A stretch of DNA of 64,000 bases from Methylomicrobium sp035916875. GTDB taxonomy: Bacteria; Pseudomonadota; Gammaproteobacteria; Methylococcales; Methylomonadaceae. The notes beneath the pieces are model-generated. The model did not search any database. It was not told the origin of the DNA and saw nothing but the letters and a program-made list of their open reading frames with translations. The translations under genes and the position numbers were made by a program. The stretch covers positions 55,020 through 119,019 of the forward strand of contig NZ_JAXUHN010000084.1 of NCBI RefSeq assembly GCF_035916875.1. The letters run 5' to 3'. Each line of letters opens with the position of its first letter. Position 1 is the first letter of the stretch. Below are positions 63,527-64,000 of the stretch, piece after piece.

Positions 63527-64000
63527 GTCGCATCTCCTGATTTCGTGAGGTCGTTCGATTATATTATTGATGTGTCAACACTTTTATGCACACAAAGTTA
63601 ATCAGTTTTTAGCCGCAATTCATAGTCTACGGGCGATAAATAGCCCCTGGCAGAATGAAAGTCGCTCGCGATTGTAAAATACCTTAATGTATTCAAAGAC
63701 GATTTGTTTAGCCTACCCTCCTATTTGGTATATTTATTGATGAATCAGTTCAGTTTTTACGTATGAAAAAAATTTGCGCAGCCTAATTAGTGCCTGCCCG
63801 AAAACAAAATATTCCTATAAAATCATAACCCTGCCAGAGATTTTCACAACGAAGATTTTGACGGAACCGGCAAAACGGCGCGGCATCAGCCGATTTTTCT
63901 GGGTTTCTGGTTTTGCAGAGCAAAATCTTCGCGCCGGTGCTCCTCAAAAAAGCTCTGGCGGAAAAAACTTGGTATCATTGCCTTCCTCAACTAAAACCAA
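63527..64000. other. Right-edge spacer with nested inverted repeats
   Basis: No gene is seen up to the window edge. Nested repeats lie at 63833-63839/63953-63959 (GCCAGAG/CTCTGGC) and 63850-63860/63921-63931 (CGAAGATTTTG/CAAAATCTTCG), leaving a 60-base centre. They may form a long hairpin or mark a small non-autonomous mobile element (MITE-like). Confidence 0.45.

Overview
The window reads as a chromosomal segment of a Gram-negative gammaproteobacterium. It has a Kdo transferase (waaA), a complete Na+-pumping NADH:quinone reductase operon (nqrABCDEF) with its maturation factor nqrM, lipoproteins, TolC-type export and part of a type II fatty-acid-like (aryl polyene) pigment cluster. The 5' end of a soxB-like gene, a SmbP-like metal-binding protein and this gene mix would fit a gammaproteobacterial methanotroph (Methylococcales), but that placement is inference and no marker gene here proves it.

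Layout. 1-3.2 kb: soxB start, a GDT1-type cation exporter, a ZIP metal transporter and two small exported proteins. 3.2-8.6 kb: a tightly overlapping minus-strand operon (halogenase-like flavoprotein, DUF3261 lipoprotein, ketosynthase, dehydratase, ketoreductase, ketosynthase) matching the last part of an aryl polyene cluster; it abuts waaA. 8.6-20 kb: waaA, dnaQ, a YcxB-like protein, type II NADH dehydrogenase, a DUF6600 protein with a long Gln/Glu coil, an SGNH/MBOAT acyl-transfer pair, sbcB, a CBS protein and nqrM. 20.6-26.7 kb: nqrFEDCBA (minus strand, promoter upstream of nqrA). 27-41.4 kb: flavin reductase, a Cys-motif unknown protein, typA, lhr, an NTF2-like protein, a PepSY/two-component operon ending in a new 51-residue membrane protein and a broken efflux adaptor, a gamma-carbonic-anhydrase-like protein, a duplicated small membrane protein pair and yheT.

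41.5-50.8 kb looks like an accessory region built at a tRNA-Thr gene. An intact tRNA-Thr(CGT) is flanked by a decayed 5' half copy and a 3' half copy. Beyond them lies a single 5.2-kb gene encoding an unusual fusion of a DEDD exonuclease, a RecQ helicase and a UvrD-type helicase, followed by a transposase-like fragment.

50.8-56 kb is a decaying stretch. modB and modC are intact, but modA and modE are pseudogenes, the di-Mop gene lacks an ordinary start codon, and a perfect ModE-type operator remains. The neighbouring pirin gene is also broken, beside an intact isochorismatase-like gene and a divergent LysR regulator. 57-64 kb holds an efflux set (TolC-type protein; YtcA-like lipoprotein, HlyD adaptor, FUSC pump), wrbA and an inverted-repeat structure near the right edge. 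No rRNA, CRISPR array or intact insertion sequence was seen.
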